From the NCBI GenBank assembly GCA_000170815.1, contig ABCO01000001.1:496001-560000 (forward strand): DNA of 64,000 nt, read 5' to 3'. Both the position numbers and the translations under genes were made by a program. Origin of the DNA: an unidentified eubacterium SCB49. Its GTDB lineage: Bacteria; Bacteroidota; Bacteroidia; Flavobacteriales; Flavobacteriaceae. Position 1 is the first letter of the stretch. Every line of letters starts with the position of its first letter. The notes beneath the pieces were generated by a model. It searched no databases and was not told where the DNA came from. It saw only the letters and a list, made by a program, of their open reading frames with translations. Below, piece after piece: positions 1 through 8,551 of this stretch.

Positions 1-638
1 CACTATAAATATATGGTTTCTGTGCTGTGTGAGTGTTTGTACCAATTCTGTTTAAAGCCGCGTCAAAACGTGTATACATTTCGTGCGAAAGCGGAATGTT
101 AAGTTGGCTCGTGTATTCTTCATCTTCAAAAGGTAAATTTTCAATTAATGCGTATTCATTAATCAAAGTTTTTTCTTGTGTCGGGCTTGTGTCTGTAGTG
201 CTTACTGGAGCTTCGGCAGCCTGGGGGTTTAAAATGGTTTCTCTTACTTCTAACGGAAATACTAGCGGCATTGTGTATTGTGAAAGCGCAGGGTTTCCAT
301 TATAAGTTGCAGGTGTGATCGCTGGTATGCTATTAAAAACCCGTGTGGTTTCGTCCTTTAAAAGTTTGTTATTGCTGTCTACGTAAACCACTTTAAAAAG
401 GCCTTCGCGAGTAACTTCAAAGTGAACATTAAATGGCGTTATTTCGTCTTCAGATAGTGTGTCTGGAATTTTAAAATTGTCGACAAGATATTGTTGTACT
501 TCTGTGTTAAAACAAGATGACAGTTCAAGTCTTGTCACATTTTCGCAGTTGTTAAATACAGGGTACTTCTCTAAAGTGTCTTCAGATTGTGCAAAAAATA
601 AGGTAGGTAAAAGTAGTAAAGTTGTGAGAATGCGCATC
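1..638 (-). CDS. Secreted TonB-C-like protein, 3' end outside window
   Basis: This open frame starts at ATG (636-638) and runs off the left edge without a stop, giving about 212 residues. It begins with a short signal peptide (MRILTTLLLLPTLFFAQ). Residues 24-60 carry the pattern PVFNNCE...LSSCFNTEVQQYL, which resembles the PxFPGCE...C segment at the start of many Bacteroidota TonB C-terminal-like domains; the next gene has the same pattern. The visible part lacks the TM anchor and proline-rich spacer of a true TonB, so it is probably a periplasmic relative rather than the energy transducer. The function is inferred from motif likeness only. The terminator at 698-727 separates it from the TonB-like gene upstream. 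Confidence 0.6.
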
Positions 639-697
639 ACAGTATTGGGGTTACGATTGTAAGTAGCAAGATACAGATTATTACTAATAATTAAAGC

Positions 698-727
698 TAA
701 AAAAGCCACCTCGTTGTGAGGTGGCTT
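698..727 (-). terminator. Rho-independent terminator of the TonB-like gene
   Basis: A perfect 9-bp stem (704-712 with 718-726, AGCCACCTC) closes a GTTGT loop. Read on the minus strand it is followed by a run of T, and it lies 38 bases past the stop at 765. Confidence 0.85.
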
Positions 728-764
728 GATTTGTTGTGGTTATTTAATTGTTGGTATCACCATT

Positions 765-1562
765 TTAGTCAATTTTAAAATTTATAGGTAGTGTGTATAG
801 TACATCTACTGGAGTGTCACCCATCTTTCCTGGAGTGAATTCGGGTAATTTGCTCACTACTCTTTGTGCTTCTTTTTCAAGATTTTTGTCTACAGCACGT
901 GCAGCTACATCTACTACATCTCCGTTTTTATCTATTTTAAACTGGACATATATATTTTGAGAACCACTTGTGCTGTTGTCGGCTACGCTTGTGTTAAATT
1001 TTTTACCTACAAATTGTGAGATTTTCTCACTCATACATGCAATTCTAGCATCATTTGTTACTGCACCTTCACAACCTGGGAAAATTGGTACAAACTCTAC
1101 AGAGTTAACAGTGTTGGGTCCTGTTTTCTTTACGGGTGTTGTAGTGACTGGTGGTGTAACTACAGGTGGGGCAATTACTACTGGTGTAGTTGGAGTAGGA
1201 ACCGTATTTGTCTCAATTATAGGAGTGATATCTTCAACTACTTTTATCACGTCTGTAATAATGGGTTGTTTGGGTTGTGGTGTAACTACAGCGATCTCTT
1301 TACTAGGAGGTACAAATTCTGGCTCTATAATGTAGTCCACAATAGTTTGCTCATCTAATGTAAATCTTTCACCATAAGGTTCTTCATTGGTGTGTTCGCC
1401 TATTTTAAGGTTCATTGCCCAAGCAGAAACTACTAATGCGACAATTAATCCTATTTGAAAAAAGATAGCAGAGTTAAACTTGATGTTTGTCTTCTTTTTA
1501 TCTTCTCTTTTACTTCCCTCTTTTTGGTGGCTATCTTTCTGGTTTTTGTTTAATGGTTTCAT
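765..1562 (-). CDS. TonB-family energy transducer
   Basis: The 265-residue protein has TonB layout: a basic cytoplasmic N-terminus (1-30), one membrane helix (about 31-50), a Pro/Thr/Val-rich periplasmic spacer (about 82-150) and a C-terminal domain (about 155-265) ending in LYTLPINFKID. The C-terminal domain opens with PIFPGCEG and contains the DKNGDVVDV turn typical of Bacteroidota TonB_C proteins. TonB passes proton-motive energy from ExbB/ExbD to outer-membrane receptors. No exbB, exbD or receptor is adjacent, so the substrate is unknown. Strong hairpin terminators flank the gene on both sides, so it is probably transcribed alone. Confidence 0.85.
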   Translation of the reverse strand: MKPLNKNQKDSHQKEGSKREDKKKTNIKFNSAIFFQIGLIVALVVSAWAMNLKIGEHTNEEPYGERFTLDEQTIVDYIIEPEFVPPSKEIAVVTPQPKQPIITDVIKVVEDITPIIETNTVPTPTTPVVIAPPVVTPPVTTTPVKKTGPNTVNSVEFVPIFPGCEGAVTNDARIACMSEKISQFVGKKFNTSVADNSTSGSQNIYVQFKIDKNGDVVDVAARAVDKNLEKEAQRVVSKLPEFTPGKMGDTPVDVLYTLPINFKID

Positions 1563-1700
1563 AGTGATAATGTTAAAGGGTTATGTATTGTTATTAATTA
1601 TAATTACAAGTGTCGTGCCACAATTTGCAAAACACCTGTTTTTGGTTAATTTTATTGTGATTAACGACTAGTTTTTGTTTAAAAGTTGATGTATCATTAA

Positions 1701-1751
1701 AAAACCGAACAAATAAATGATTTTAACGAAATCATTTATTTGTTCGGTTTT
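1701..1751 (-). terminator. Strong bidirectional hairpin terminator
   Basis: A perfect 21-bp inverted repeat (1701-1721 with 1731-1751) surrounds a 9-base loop, with A and T tracts at its ends. It lies 65 bases past the VWA gene stop and upstream of the TonB-like gene. Confidence 0.85.
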
Positions 1752-1815
1752 ACTTACTAACCAACCAAAATTTTTCTAACAGTGTGTACTGCTAATCCTG
1801 TGTGGAATATGTTTT

Positions 1816-2964
1816 TTATTCATCCCAGGTGTAGTTTTTCTTTTTTGCTTGACTTCGTAACGCTGTTAACATTGCGCTTTCAAGTCCGTTTTCTTTGTTT
1901 TTACTTTCTGTTGCAATAAAATCGCGTCTCTTTTTATTCAATGTTGCAATCTCTTTTTGGATTTTATTACGTTCTTCTTTTTTAAGATTTATATATTCTT
2001 TAATCTCTGTAGTAGATTTGTTTTTTAGTTCATCTGGAAGCTTGTCTTTATTTAGTTTTGAGTAACTGAAATCGCTTTCTTCTTCAGCATCTACAAGATC
2101 CCAAGAGGCGTTTTTGTATAAATGAGATCCTTTGCTCACTGTTCTACTCACTGCATTTGCTTTGCTATAATCTGCTGCATTATCATCTTGCTCAGATTGT
2201 AGCGCAATTTTTTCTCTACCTGCTGCGCCATATGGTACGTAGGTACCATTTAGTTTTATATTTAATTGAAGAATAAGATCGTCGTAAGGCGAAACAATGT
2301 GTTGTGTTTTTTTGTTATGATCAATAGCTGTGTATTGGCCATAACCTAGTGTTGCGCCATTTTTCCAGTAGGTATTTACACCTTGGTTAAAATTTCCGCA
2401 GAAAATTGTGTTTACTACGATATCTTTTTCTTGTGCATTTGTGATGGCGTCATTATAATTAATTTTTCCCTGATCAAAAGGTTCGTTACCTGCAATAAAA
2501 AGCATTTTTAAATCGTCTGCATCATTTCCCCAATCTAGCTTGTCTAATGATTGTTGGATTACGGTACCACAATATTCGCTTCCGCCATTTGTTGTGAGTG
2601 AAAATAACTCTTTTGATACTTCGTCTAGGTCTTCTGTAAAACCTAATATTTTACGTGCAAAACCGTCCTTTTCTGCTAGGTTGTCATTTCCGTATTCAAA
2701 CAATGCAATTTGTAAATTAGGTCTTTCATTTTTGTTTTTTGCATAACTCAATTCGTTTACAATTTCCCATAATTGTGCTTTTGTTTGATCAATAAGACCA
2801 TCCATACTGTTGCTTGTGTCTAGTAACAGTGCTACTTTAATAAAGTGTTTTGAAACAGGTGCCTCTGTTGTTGTAGCTTGTGCGAGTTGTTTTTTTGTGT
2901 CTGCTTTGCAGGCAATGCTTATTAAAGCGAGTGTGATGCAGAAGATTGCTATTAATTTTTTCAT
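1816..2964 (-). CDS. VWA-domain lipoprotein
   Basis: The 382-residue protein has a lipoprotein signal (LISIAC, lipidated Cys19). A von Willebrand A domain starts at about residue 42 with a complete MIDAS motif D49-T-S51-N-S53. The C-terminal third (about 290-382) is Lys/Glu-rich and predicted helical or coiled. VWA domains bind partners through a divalent metal; here the protein would act at the envelope facing the periplasm or surface. No MoxR ATPase or other usual VWA partner is adjacent, so the partner is unknown. A terminator follows the gene and it appears monocistronic. Confidence 0.8.
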   Translation of the reverse strand: MKKLIAIFCITLALISIACKADTKKQLAQATTTEAPVSKHFIKVALLLDTSNSMDGLIDQTKAQLWEIVNELSYAKNKNERPNLQIALFEYGNDNLAEKDGFARKILGFTEDLDEVSKELFSLTTNGGSEYCGTVIQQSLDKLDWGNDADDLKMLFIAGNEPFDQGKINYNDAITNAQEKDIVVNTIFCGNFNQGVNTYWKNGATLGYGQYTAIDHNKKTQHIVSPYDDLILQLNIKLNGTYVPYGAAGREKIALQSEQDDNAADYSKANAVSRTVSKGSHLYKNASWDLVDAEEESDFSYSKLNKDKLPDELKNKSTTEIKEYINLKKEERNKIQKEIATLNKKRRDFIATESKNKENGLESAMLTALRSQAKKKNYTWDE

Positions 2965-3166
2965 GTTTTTTGTTTTTGTGACACTGTAAAACTATTTTGA
3001 ACAAACTTCTTAAAAAAGGCAGAATGAGGTTCTGGTTTATTTGAGTGAGTGAATTGGCTTAATTAATGAGTTAAGTGTGTTTTTGTATTAAGATATGGGC
3101 AATTCTAGCTTGTTACTCATTTTACAGTACGGTATAAAGTGTGTATGTTAGCATCTAGAAACAATT

Positions 3167-5362
3167 ATGAAAACAATAAAAACATTATTTCTTCTCTTTT
3201 CCTTACTCATAGGAGGGGTTACTTTTTCTCAAAACGATAGAAGTGTAGAAAGACCTATGCTCACTATTGAAGGAGAAGTGTTAGAGGATAAAACAGATAA
3301 GCCAATTTCTAAAGTGAATATAGAGATTTTGGGTGGTGCTTATACAACAACAAATCCTGAAGGTAGGTTTAAGATAAAAGGGAGTGTAGGGCAAGAGTTG
3401 ATTATTAGAAGTGCAAATTTTGAAACCGTTTATCACCTTATTAAGAATGACGATTTTATTAAAATCAAAGTGCTAAAAACAGGAGAGGCTTATCCTCCTG
3501 TATCAAAATTTAACCCTCGTTCTATAAATGATTTTAGTACTTATATAGATTCGGCTAGGGTTTTTGTTAAGACAGATGCGACAAAAAGTATTAATTATAT
3601 CACCGAAGCGATCAACTCTGTTCCGGGTGGCCCGCCATCACCTTTGCAAAATAAGATTGCCTTTGAGTTGTTGGGAGATATTAATAGCTATTGGTCACAA
3701 CCAGACCTTGCAGCAGATAATTATAAGCGTAGTATTTCTGCATCTTCTTCTATTTCGGTTAAAATTAAGCTAGCAAAAGCGTATGTAAATAGTAATAATT
3801 ATCAAGAAAGTATAGCCTTGTGTATTAGCTTGCAAGACGAAAAACTCACACCTTTTCAAGAAGTAGAGGTATATGAAATTTTAGGTGATACTTATAAAGC
3901 TATAGATGATACAGAAAATGGATTAGCTAATTACCAAAAGGCCTTAGATAAGGCAACAAAGCATATAATAACGCCAAAAATTACAGACCTTAATTCTAAA
4001 CTTGCAGATCTTTATGCAAGTAGTGGTGCTGCAGATGCTGCAGCTGAGTACTACGGAAATTCTCTAGAATTGTCTAAGCGTGAAAATAAAAAAAGAGCTG
4101 CAATAGAAAAAGATAAAGTAGCAGATTTCTACGGAAAGAATCAGGATTTTGATAAAGAGATTGAGCTCCGTAATATGGCTTTAGAAGAAATAGAGTCTCT
4201 AGAAGATGAAGAAGAACAAGAAAATGGTATTGGAGCCTTATCACCACAGCGTCAAAATTATAAAATAGGAAATGCTTATTTAAGTCAAGAAAAATATGAT
4301 GATGCCATTCCGTTTTATGAAAAAAGTATTGAAGAAGCAGATGCAAAAGAAGATCTTGTAGTTAAGAAAGACGCCACCAGAAAGCTGTCTGAATTATACA
4401 GAGATCGAGGTGATTTTGATAAAGCAGCAGAAAGTTACGAGAAATATGTAGCTGTAGTAGATGAGTTATACATAAAGAAAGAGCAAGAAATCTCACAAGC
4501 AGCACGTTTTAGTAAAGAAATGGTCTTAAAACAAAATAGGATTACAAGTCTTGAAAATGACAGAAAACTAAACGAAAGCAGGTATAAGTTGGCTTTTGAA
4601 AATGAAGCGTTAATTAATAAAAATAATAGTATTCAAAAGTGGATTATTGGGTCTTTAATTGTGATTGCACTCCTGTTGTTGTACGCAGCTTATAGCCAGT
4701 ATAGAAATGTAAAACAACAACGCTATGTGAATAATCAGTTGGCTTTAAAAAATTTACGTTCGCAAATGAATCCGCACTTTATTTTTAATGCGCTTAATTC
4801 TGTTAATAGTTTTATATCTAGCAATGATGAGCGAGCAGCGAATAGGTATTTGAGTGATTTTTCTCAATTAATGCGTTCGGTTTTAGAGAATAGTGAGGAG
4901 AATTTTATTCCATTATCTAAGGAGATTGAGTTGTTAAGACTGTATGTTAAGTTAGAACATTTCCGTTTTAAAGATAAGTTTGATTATCGTGTTGTTGTAG
5001 ATCCAGAGATTGATCTAGAGCAATTTGTGATTCCGCCTATGTTATTACAACCCTATATTGAAAATGCAGTGTGGCACGGATTACGATATAAAAAGGAGCG
5101 TGGAAACTTAGATGTTATTTTTGCAAAAATAGATGAAGAGACTGTTGCGATTACAATAGTAGATGATGGGATAGGACGCACAAAGTCTAAGGCTTTAAAA
5201 ACCGAAAATCAAAAGAAACAACAGTCTAAAGGGATGGGTAATATTAAAAAACGAATCTCAATTTTAAATAAAATGTATCGTGATAAGGTTGATGTATTGA
5301 TTGAAGATGCGCAAGAAGATGCTACAGGAACTAAGGTGCAATTAACCCTTAAAAAAGATTAA
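3167..5362 (+). CDS. Sensor histidine kinase, LytS-type, with TPR region
   Basis: In order the 731 residues show a signal peptide (1-22), a carboxypeptidase-regulatory-like beta domain (about 33-100), TPR-like helical repeats (about 120-470), one membrane helix (about 493-511) and a His_kinase/HATPase module. The phospho-acceptor is His537 in QMNPHFIFNALN, and the ATP-binding boxes are ENAVWHGL and DDGIGRTKSK. TPR-plus-LytS kinases are common in Bacteroidota. The beta domain and TPRs would lie outside the inner membrane and probably sense a periplasmic protein state. The stop is followed after one base by the regulator gene, so the two form one operon and a cognate pair. The ligand is unknown. 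Confidence 0.9.
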   Translation: MKTIKTLFLLFSLLIGGVTFSQNDRSVERPMLTIEGEVLEDKTDKPISKVNIEILGGAYTTTNPEGRFKIKGSVGQELIIRSANFETVYHLIKNDDFIKIKVLKTGEAYPPVSKFNPRSINDFSTYIDSARVFVKTDATKSINYITEAINSVPGGPPSPLQNKIAFELLGDINSYWSQPDLAADNYKRSISASSSISVKIKLAKAYVNSNNYQESIALCISLQDEKLTPFQEVEVYEILGDTYKAIDDTENGLANYQKALDKATKHIITPKITDLNSKLADLYASSGAADAAAEYYGNSLELSKRENKKRAAIEKDKVADFYGKNQDFDKEIELRNMALEEIESLEDEEEQENGIGALSPQRQNYKIGNAYLSQEKYDDAIPFYEKSIEEADAKEDLVVKKDATRKLSELYRDRGDFDKAAESYEKYVAVVDELYIKKEQEISQAARFSKEMVLKQNRITSLENDRKLNESRYKLAFENEALINKNNSIQKWIIGSLIVIALLLLYAAYSQYRNVKQQRYVNNQLALKNLRSQMNPHFIFNALNSVNSFISSNDERAANRYLSDFSQLMRSVLENSEENFIPLSKEIELLRLYVKLEHFRFKDKFDYRVVVDPEIDLEQFVIPPMLLQPYIENAVWHGLRYKKERGNLDVIFAKIDEETVAITIVDDGIGRTKSKALKTENQKKQQSKGMGNIKKRISILNKMYRDKVDVLIEDAQEDATGTKVQLTLKKD

Positions 5363-5363
5363 C

Positions 5364-6095
5364 ATGCAATTAAAAGCAATTATAGTTGAAGACGAAGAAA
5401 CGAGCAGAGAAATATTACGCAATTATATTGCGAAATATTGCCCATTGGTAAAGATTATGGGAGAGGCAGAGAATATTGACGAAGCGCTAGTTTTGATTAA
5501 TAATAACGCGTTAGATCTTGTTTTTCTAGATGTAGAAATGCCTTTTGGTAACGCATTTGATTTGTTAGAAAAAGTTCCTGATCGTTCTTTTGAGACGGTT
5601 TTTGTAACAGCTTATGACCATTATGCAATGGATGCTTTAAATGCTCATGCAAGTTATTATTTATTAAAACCTATCTCTATTGATAAGCTTATTGAGGCTG
5701 TAGATTATGTGACAGAAATAAAAGAAAAAGAGAATACACTCCAAGATCGTGTTTTACAGCCCAAACAGCTTCAGATGAATGGGAAAATAACAATACCGGT
5801 TCAAAATGGTTTTGAGGTGCTAGAGGTAGATCAAATCTTGTATTGTCAAGCTGACGATAATTATACCAATATTTACTTGACCGACGGTAAAAAATTGGTA
5901 AGTAAAACTTTAAAGTATTTTGAAGAAATATTAACGCCATCTGGTTTTGCAAGGGTTCACAAATCTTATTTAGTGAATGTTAACAAAATTGTTGAATATC
6001 GCAAAGGCAAGGGTGGGAGTGTTGTACTGAGTAACAACAAAGAGATAGGGGTTAGTCCTTCAAAAAAGAAAGCCTTGTTATCGTTTTTTGCTTGA
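5364..6095 (+). CDS. LytTR-family response regulator
   Basis: The 243-residue protein has a CheY-like receiver (1-120), with acidic residues E9-D10-E11 and phospho-acceptor Asp56 in FLDVEMPF, and a LytTR DNA-binding domain (about 135-243) with YCQADDNYTNIYL and RVHKSYLVN. It starts one base after the kinase stop, so it is almost certainly its partner. LytTR regulators bind short repeats upstream of target promoters; no target site could be identified here. Confidence 0.93.
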   Translation: MQLKAIIVEDEETSREILRNYIAKYCPLVKIMGEAENIDEALVLINNNALDLVFLDVEMPFGNAFDLLEKVPDRSFETVFVTAYDHYAMDALNAHASYYLLKPISIDKLIEAVDYVTEIKEKENTLQDRVLQPKQLQMNGKITIPVQNGFEVLEVDQILYCQADDNYTNIYLTDGKKLVSKTLKYFEEILTPSGFARVHKSYLVNVNKIVEYRKGKGGSVVLSNNKEIGVSPSKKKALLSFFA

Positions 6096-6114
6096 TAGCG
6101 AAAAATTAAAATTT

Positions 6115-6130
6115 AACTACGCAGGTAGTT
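6115..6130. terminator. Short hairpin between convergent genes
   Basis: AACTAC-GCAG-GTAGTT forms a 6-bp stem with a tetraloop between the convergent response regulator and murI. The T-run is weak, so terminator function is only a guess. Confidence 0.3.
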
Positions 6131-6137
6131 GAGGGTA

Positions 6138-6929
6138 TTAAAAATTTTCTTGAGAAATATTAATATCTTGAATGTAATCTATCAATAGCATTTTTAGCGT
6201 GGCGCTATCGCTATTTGTTAAAAATTGTAGCGTAGGTTTTTCTTCCAAAGTGTTTAATATTCCGTTGTTTTCAAGAACAGATCTTGTTTGTCTAGCCACG
6301 GCAGCACCAGAATCTATAATGGTGATATTGTCTGGTAGTATAGTTAATAGTTTTGGGATGAGGTAAGGGTAGTGGCTACAACCCAGCACAAGATGATCTA
6401 TAGAAGCGGCAACCATAGGTTCTGTGTATTTAAAAAGGAGTTCGGTAAGTTCTGGGGTATGTATTTTACCTTGCTCAATAAGTGGAACAAGACCCTCGCC
6501 TATAATTTCAATTACAGATATATCTTTTGTGAATTTTGCAGCTGTTTTATGAAACAAGTTGCTACTCAATGTTCCTTTTGTGGCTAATATTCCAATACTT
6601 TTTGTTTTGGTTTGAAGCGCTGCAGGTTTCATTGCTGGTTCAATACCAATTATGGGTATGTCGTATTTCTCTCTTAGAATATTGATTGCATTTGTTGTTG
6701 CGGTATTGCAGGCAACAACAATCATCTTGCAATTTTTATTCAATAAAAACTCGGTATTTTTAATGCTCAGATGGATAATTTCATCTCTTGTTTTGTTGCC
6801 GTATGGAGCGTTTAGGCTATCTGCAAGGTATAGTGTGTTTTCAAAAGGTAAAAGCGCATTGATTTCTTTCCAGATGGAGGTTCCACCTACACCAGAGTCA
6901 AAAAGGCCTATAGAATTTGTTTGTTGCAT
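6138..6929 (-). CDS. murI: Glutamate racemase
   Basis: This 263-residue enzyme converts L-glutamate to D-glutamate for peptidoglycan. Both catalytic cysteines are present: Cys74 in VVACNTATTN and Cys184 in LVLGCSHYPYL, with His186 beside it. The substrate-binding segment FDSGVGGTS (10-18) and ADSLNAPYG are also conserved. Length is normal for the family. It lies downstream of the bamA-ompH run on the same strand, but a terminator (7051-7077) separates them. A near-consensus -7 box on the minus strand (6935-6942, TATCTTTA) lies only a few bases before the ATG. Confidence 0.95.
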   Translation of the reverse strand: MQQTNSIGLFDSGVGGTSIWKEINALLPFENTLYLADSLNAPYGNKTRDEIIHLSIKNTEFLLNKNCKMIVVACNTATTNAINILREKYDIPIIGIEPAMKPAALQTKTKSIGILATKGTLSSNLFHKTAAKFTKDISVIEIIGEGLVPLIEQGKIHTPELTELLFKYTEPMVAASIDHLVLGCSHYPYLIPKLLTILPDNITIIDSGAAVARQTRSVLENNGILNTLEEKPTLQFLTNSDSATLKMLLIDYIQDINISQENF

Positions 6930-7050
6930 TGTGGTAAAGATACACAGAAGTGGTATTATTTAATAATTCGTTTGCGCTTAAATCTGGCTATTCATGTTAA
7001 TGTATTTATAGCAGCTAATTAGGCTTCTACATTTTGTGTTTGCACATAAA

Positions 7051-7077
7051 AAAAGCTCGCTAATGTAGCGAGCTTTT
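7051..7077 (-). terminator. Rho-independent terminator after the ompH pair
   Basis: A perfect 11-bp stem (7051-7061 with 7067-7077, AAAAGCTCGCT) with a 5-base loop gives a T-run on the minus strand. It lies 25 bases past the stop of the second ompH gene and ends the PorG-like/uppS/bamA/ompH transcript. Confidence 0.88.
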
Positions 7078-7101
7078 AAAACTTTTAAAAAAAGAGAAAT
7101 A

Positions 7102-7611
7102 TTAGATTCCTAATTCTTTTTTTACGTCAGCAATTAAGTCTTTACCATCAGCAAGGATTACTCCGTTACCTGTTGCAGAGTCAAGTACATATTGTATTCC
7201 TTGTGCTCTTGCTACTTTTTGGATAGCAGTACGTGCTTTCTCAAGAATAGGTTGAAAGATGTCTACTTCTTTTTGTTGTAAGTCTTGTAGAGCTTGTTGT
7301 CTGTAAGCACCAATGTTTGTTTGCATTCCTTGTACTTCTTGGATACGTTTACCGTTTTCCTCTTCAGTTTTTGTAGAAGCTTCGCTATCGTACTGCTTAA
7401 TTTTATTTTCTAGCTCTCTAGCCATTCCTTTAATTTCAGTATCGTAAGTCTTTTGTAGTTTTTCAAGTTGACTTTGAGCACTTTTCATTTCTGGCATCGC
7501 TTCAACAAGTGCTTGTGTATCGATGTGTGCGATTTTTTCTTGTGCAGTAACAAAACTAGTTGCGCTTGCAAAAAGTACCACAGCAATCAATAATAGTCTA
7601 AAATGTTTCAT
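7102..7611 (-). CDS. OmpH/Skp-family periplasmic chaperone
   Basis: The 169-residue protein has a signal peptide cleaved after SFVTAQ, then AHIDTQALVEAMPEM, the usual opening of the OmpH domain, a long charged coiled coil (about 35-115) and a C-terminal beta segment (GIQYVLDSATG). Skp-type proteins are trimeric periplasmic holdases that carry outer-membrane barrels to BamA, which lies upstream in the same operon. The frame opens at a TTG three codons earlier, but the ATG at 7611 gives a normal signal peptide. Confidence 0.9.
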   Translation of the reverse strand: MKHFRLLLIAVVLFASATSFVTAQEKIAHIDTQALVEAMPEMKSAQSQLEKLQKTYDTEIKGMARELENKIKQYDSEASTKTEEENGKRIQEVQGMQTNIGAYRQQALQDLQQKEVDIFQPILEKARTAIQKVARAQGIQYVLDSATGNGVILADGKDLIADVKKELGI

Positions 7612-7658
7612 TGTATTCAAATTTAAGTTAAGTGTTATTTTATTAGTTTTTGGATAAT

Positions 7659-8516
7659 TTATTTTTCTTCTTCTTCCTCCGTTTCTTTGGCGTCTGAGTT
7701 TTCATCTGCAGGTGGCCAAGGCAGTCCGCTTCTAACAGCTGTAATACTATCTTTGCGGCGTTGTCTTTGTTCTAATAGTAATGTTCTTTTAGCATCAAAT
7801 TCAGCCTTTTTAGCAGCTCTAATTGAGTCGCGCTCCTTTTGTCTTTGTTCTAATAAAAGTTGACGTTCGTCTTTTTTAGCTTCAATTGCAGTTTCTCTTT
7901 CTGTTACTTCTTTGTCTTCTTCTAAAGAAAGTGAGTCACGTTTATCGATTGCAACTTTTTCTTTCTTGTTCGTAGCTTGTGTGCGTTTTGCAGCTCTATT
8001 GATACTTCTTAAAACGATGTCACTTATGTCGTTTCGTTCTGCGGCAAAAAGCATAACTACGTCTGCAGATTTGTCAAATATAAAATCGTATTTTTTATTT
8101 ACTGCTATTTCTTGAACAATATTAAATACTTGATCTTGAATAGGCTGAATTAATTGTCTTTTCTGAATCAATAAATCTCCACCTGGACCAAAGCGTGCTT
8201 GTTGGTAGTCTAGCATTTCTTCTTCTTTAAACTTGATTTCTTCAACACGTTCATCGATAAGTTCTTTAGTAAGAAGTACGCGTTCATTTGAAAGATCTAA
8301 TTTCATTTGATCAATCTCCTTTTGCATTTTCTCAATATCTTTTTTCCAGCGTTGTACTTTGCCTTCTAATTGAGTTTGTGCTTCTTGATACTCAGGAACA
8401 CTTTCAAGAATGTATTCTGTGTCTATATAACCAATGCGAACTGCTCTTTGAGCTTGCGCCATAAAAGTGATGCTTAAAAAAGCAACTGCTAGAAAAAATA
8501 GTTTGTTTGATTTCAT
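7659..8516 (-). CDS. OmpH/Skp-family chaperone with charged C-terminal tail
   Basis: The 285 residues comprise a signal peptide (1-22), an OmpH core (RIGYIDTEYILESVPEYQEA, coiled coil, then KKYDFIFDKSADVV) and an added tail of about 100 residues. The tail has two near-identical LLLEQRQ-R-KDSI segments and ends in Glu repeats. The tail is absent from the shorter paralog 47 bases downstream and would be a flexible, highly charged arm. Two adjacent Skp homologs behind bamA is the usual Bacteroidota arrangement. The role of the arm is unknown. Confidence 0.88.
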   Translation of the reverse strand: MKSNKLFFLAVAFLSITFMAQAQRAVRIGYIDTEYILESVPEYQEAQTQLEGKVQRWKKDIEKMQKEIDQMKLDLSNERVLLTKELIDERVEEIKFKEEEMLDYQQARFGPGGDLLIQKRQLIQPIQDQVFNIVQEIAVNKKYDFIFDKSADVVMLFAAERNDISDIVLRSINRAAKRTQATNKKEKVAIDKRDSLSLEEDKEVTERETAIEAKKDERQLLLEQRQKERDSIRAAKKAEFDAKRTLLLEQRQRRKDSITAVRSGLPWPPADENSDAKETEEEEEK

Positions 8517-8551
8517 AACTTATTTGTTGTTTAGAAAATATCGTGCCAAAA

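Noticed and set aside
970..1335. Plus-strand open frame
   Set aside because: It is the antisense shadow of the Pro/Thr-rich TonB spacer.
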